Source: an uncultured Saprospiraceae bacterium
GTDB lineage: Bacteria > Bacteroidota > Bacteroidia > Chitinophagales > Saprospiraceae
Assembly: GCA_937921525.1 (NCBI GenBank)
Contig: CAKZUM010000668.1
Location: 1 to 6,464, forward strand
Direction of reading: 5' to 3'
Length of the DNA stretch: 6,464 nucleotides
Shown here piece by piece: positions 5,292 through 6,464 of this stretch (position 1 is the stretch's first letter; the number at the start of each line of letters is the position of its first letter). The notes below the pieces were generated by a model. It had not been told where the DNA came from, ran no database searches, and saw only the letters and a program-made list of their open reading frames with translations. The position numbers and the translations under genes are program-made.

Positions 5292-6464
5292 ATGTGGAAA
5301 AACAGTATAGATAATCGTCCATCCATGTGGATATATTTAATTGGCTATTTTATTTTGTTGAGTGCTTGTTCCAATGCACAGAAGACAATAATGAAACCTG
5401 CAACAACAGTTCAAAGAACTATTCAAAATATTAATCAAGATTGGCAATATTTAGAAGAGAATCACACCAATCTTTCTGCAGTTGAAAAAGCCACTCATTG
5501 GAAATCAATTAATTTACCCCATACTTGGAATCAGTGGGATGCTACTGACTTAGTGCCGGGCTATCGAAGAAATGCCAGTTGGTATAAAAAAAACATAATA
5601 ATTCCAGCTCAAGAAAAAGTGCAGTATCTATTGCACTTTGAAGCAGTCAATTTACAAGCACAAGTTTATGTCAATGGGCAATTAGCAGGAAGTCACATAG
5701 GAGGTTATGTGGGGTTTGAAATAGATATTACCGACTATGTAAAAAAGGGTTTACCAAACGAAATTTTAGTTAGAGCTGATAATGGCTATAATCGAGATAT
5801 TATTCCTTCTCAAAAAGCAGACTTCTTTATATATGGAGGAATTACAAGAGATGTTTTTTTAAAAACTGTTCCGAATCAACACCTTGCTAACGTTGCCGTT
5901 AGTACCCCTAAAGTAAGTGCAGCATCAGCGCAGACTAGTGTAAAAGTCAACATTGAAAATTTACAAACAGATAAGTCAGCAGCTATTCATTTAGAGCTTA
6001 TTGAAAAAGCATCTGGGAAAATAGTACTAACTACAAAAGATGATAATCTAAACAAAAACGAAATTTCCATTGACTTACCCATTTTAAAAAATCCATTATT
6101 ATGGTCGCCCGATACCCCAAATTTGTACTTACTAAAAACTAAATTGGTACAAGATGGACAAGTACTGGATGAAGTCACCGAGACAGTTGGCTACCGTTGG
6201 TACGAATTTGAACCGAATGGGCCATTTTTTCTCAATGGCAAACGTCTTTTGATTCGAGGAACGCATAGACATGAAGAACATGCAGGCTACGGTATGGCAG
6301 TACCTAATGATATTCATCGAACCGATATGGAGATGATAAAGGAAATGGGGGCTAATTATGTTCGCTTGGGGCATTACCCACAAGACCCCGAAGTATATAA
6401 GGCAGCTAATGAATTGGGTCTTATTATTTGGGATGAATTGCCTTGGTGTAGAGGAGGTGTTGGA
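5292..6464 (+). CDS. Glycoside hydrolase family 2 lipoprotein, N-terminal part (truncated by window edge)
   Basis: The frame is open from ATG 5292 to the right edge, giving 391 residues of a protein that usually reaches 600 to 1000. GH2 includes beta-galactosidases, beta-glucuronidases and beta-mannosidases; the substrate cannot be told because the catalytic glutamates lie beyond the window. The lipobox is LSAC (23-26), and the next residues SNAQK carry no acidic surface-export signal, so it is probably periplasm-facing. Then come the sugar-binding beta-sandwich at about 45-193 (LPHTWNQWD, VNLQAQVYVNGQLAGSHIGGY, FFIYGGITRDV), an Ig-like domain at about 198-300 and the start of the TIM barrel (GPFFLNGKRLLIRGTHRHEE, 310-329). 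The GH2 signature region reads NYVRLGHYPQ at 355-364, then LIIWDELPW. I prefer the first ATG over ATG 5325 because it supplies the Lys and Arg before the hydrophobic signal stretch. Confidence 0.92.
   Translation, partial: MWKNSIDNRPSMWIYLIGYFILLSACSNAQKTIMKPATTVQRTIQNINQDWQYLEENHTNLSAVEKATHWKSINLPHTWNQWDATDLVPGYRRNASWYKKNIIIPAQEKVQYLLHFEAVNLQAQVYVNGQLAGSHIGGYVGFEIDITDYVKKGLPNEILVRADNGYNRDIIPSQKADFFIYGGITRDVFLKTVPNQHLANVAVSTPKVSAASAQTSVKVNIENLQTDKSAAIHLELIEKASGKIVLTTKDDNLNKNEISIDLPILKNPLLWSPDTPNLYLLKTKLVQDGQVLDEVTETVGYRWYEFEPNGPFFLNGKRLLIRGTHRHEEHAGYGMAVPNDIHRTDMEMIKEMGANYVRLGHYPQDPEVYKAANELGLIIWDELPWCRGGVG

Noticed and set aside
5987..6383. Two minus-strand open frames opposite the GH2 gene
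   Set aside because: The + strand frame here is an unmistakable GH2 enzyme; the antisense frames are short and have no family features.

Overview
The window looks like part of a carbohydrate-degradation locus of a Bacteroidota bacterium, possibly an aquatic or marine lineage such as Saprospiria or Flavobacteriia. The signs are AT-rich DNA, AT-rich leaders without Shine-Dalgarno motifs, a type IX secretion (T9SS) C-terminal sorting domain, lipoprotein signal peptides, and an outer-membrane beta-barrel C-terminus just upstream of secreted sugar-active enzymes. The lineage is inferred; no rRNA or marker gene is present.

Layout, all genes on the + strand: (1) nt 3-110, the last 35 codons of an outer-membrane beta-barrel protein, perhaps a TonB-dependent/SusC-like receptor. 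(2) nt 111-472, a gene-free leader holding three consecutive hairpin-forming sequences; the third, nt 297-406, is an unusually long imperfect stem-loop. (3) nt 473-3748, a 1091-residue secreted protein built as signal peptide, beta-helix domain, fasciclin (FAS1) domain, second copy of the same beta-helix domain, and T9SS sorting domain. The two beta-helix copies are 409 residues each, about 89% identical by eye, and lie at a constant offset of 1680 bp with no indel. (4) nt 3749-3912, two strong palindromes and one weaker one. (5) nt 3913-5127, a lipoprotein of the GH88 unsaturated glucuronyl hydrolase family. (6) nt 5160-5222, a perfect 25-bp-arm palindrome. (7) nt 5292-6464, the first 391 residues of a glycoside hydrolase family 2 (GH2) lipoprotein that runs off the right edge.

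How the parts may work together: GH88 enzymes remove the 4,5-unsaturated uronic acid that polysaccharide lyases leave at the non-reducing end of oligosaccharides, and GH2 enzymes trim beta-linked sugars or uronic acids. Their presence implies a uronic-acid-containing polysaccharide (ulvan, glucuronan and glycosaminoglycan-like polymers are examples) and a lyase acting before them. The only extracellular polysaccharide-facing protein visible here is the duplicated beta-helix protein. It belongs to a fold common among lyases, but I cannot match it to a named lyase family. It may be an unassigned lyase or a surface binding or adhesion protein; this is the most interesting open question in the window.
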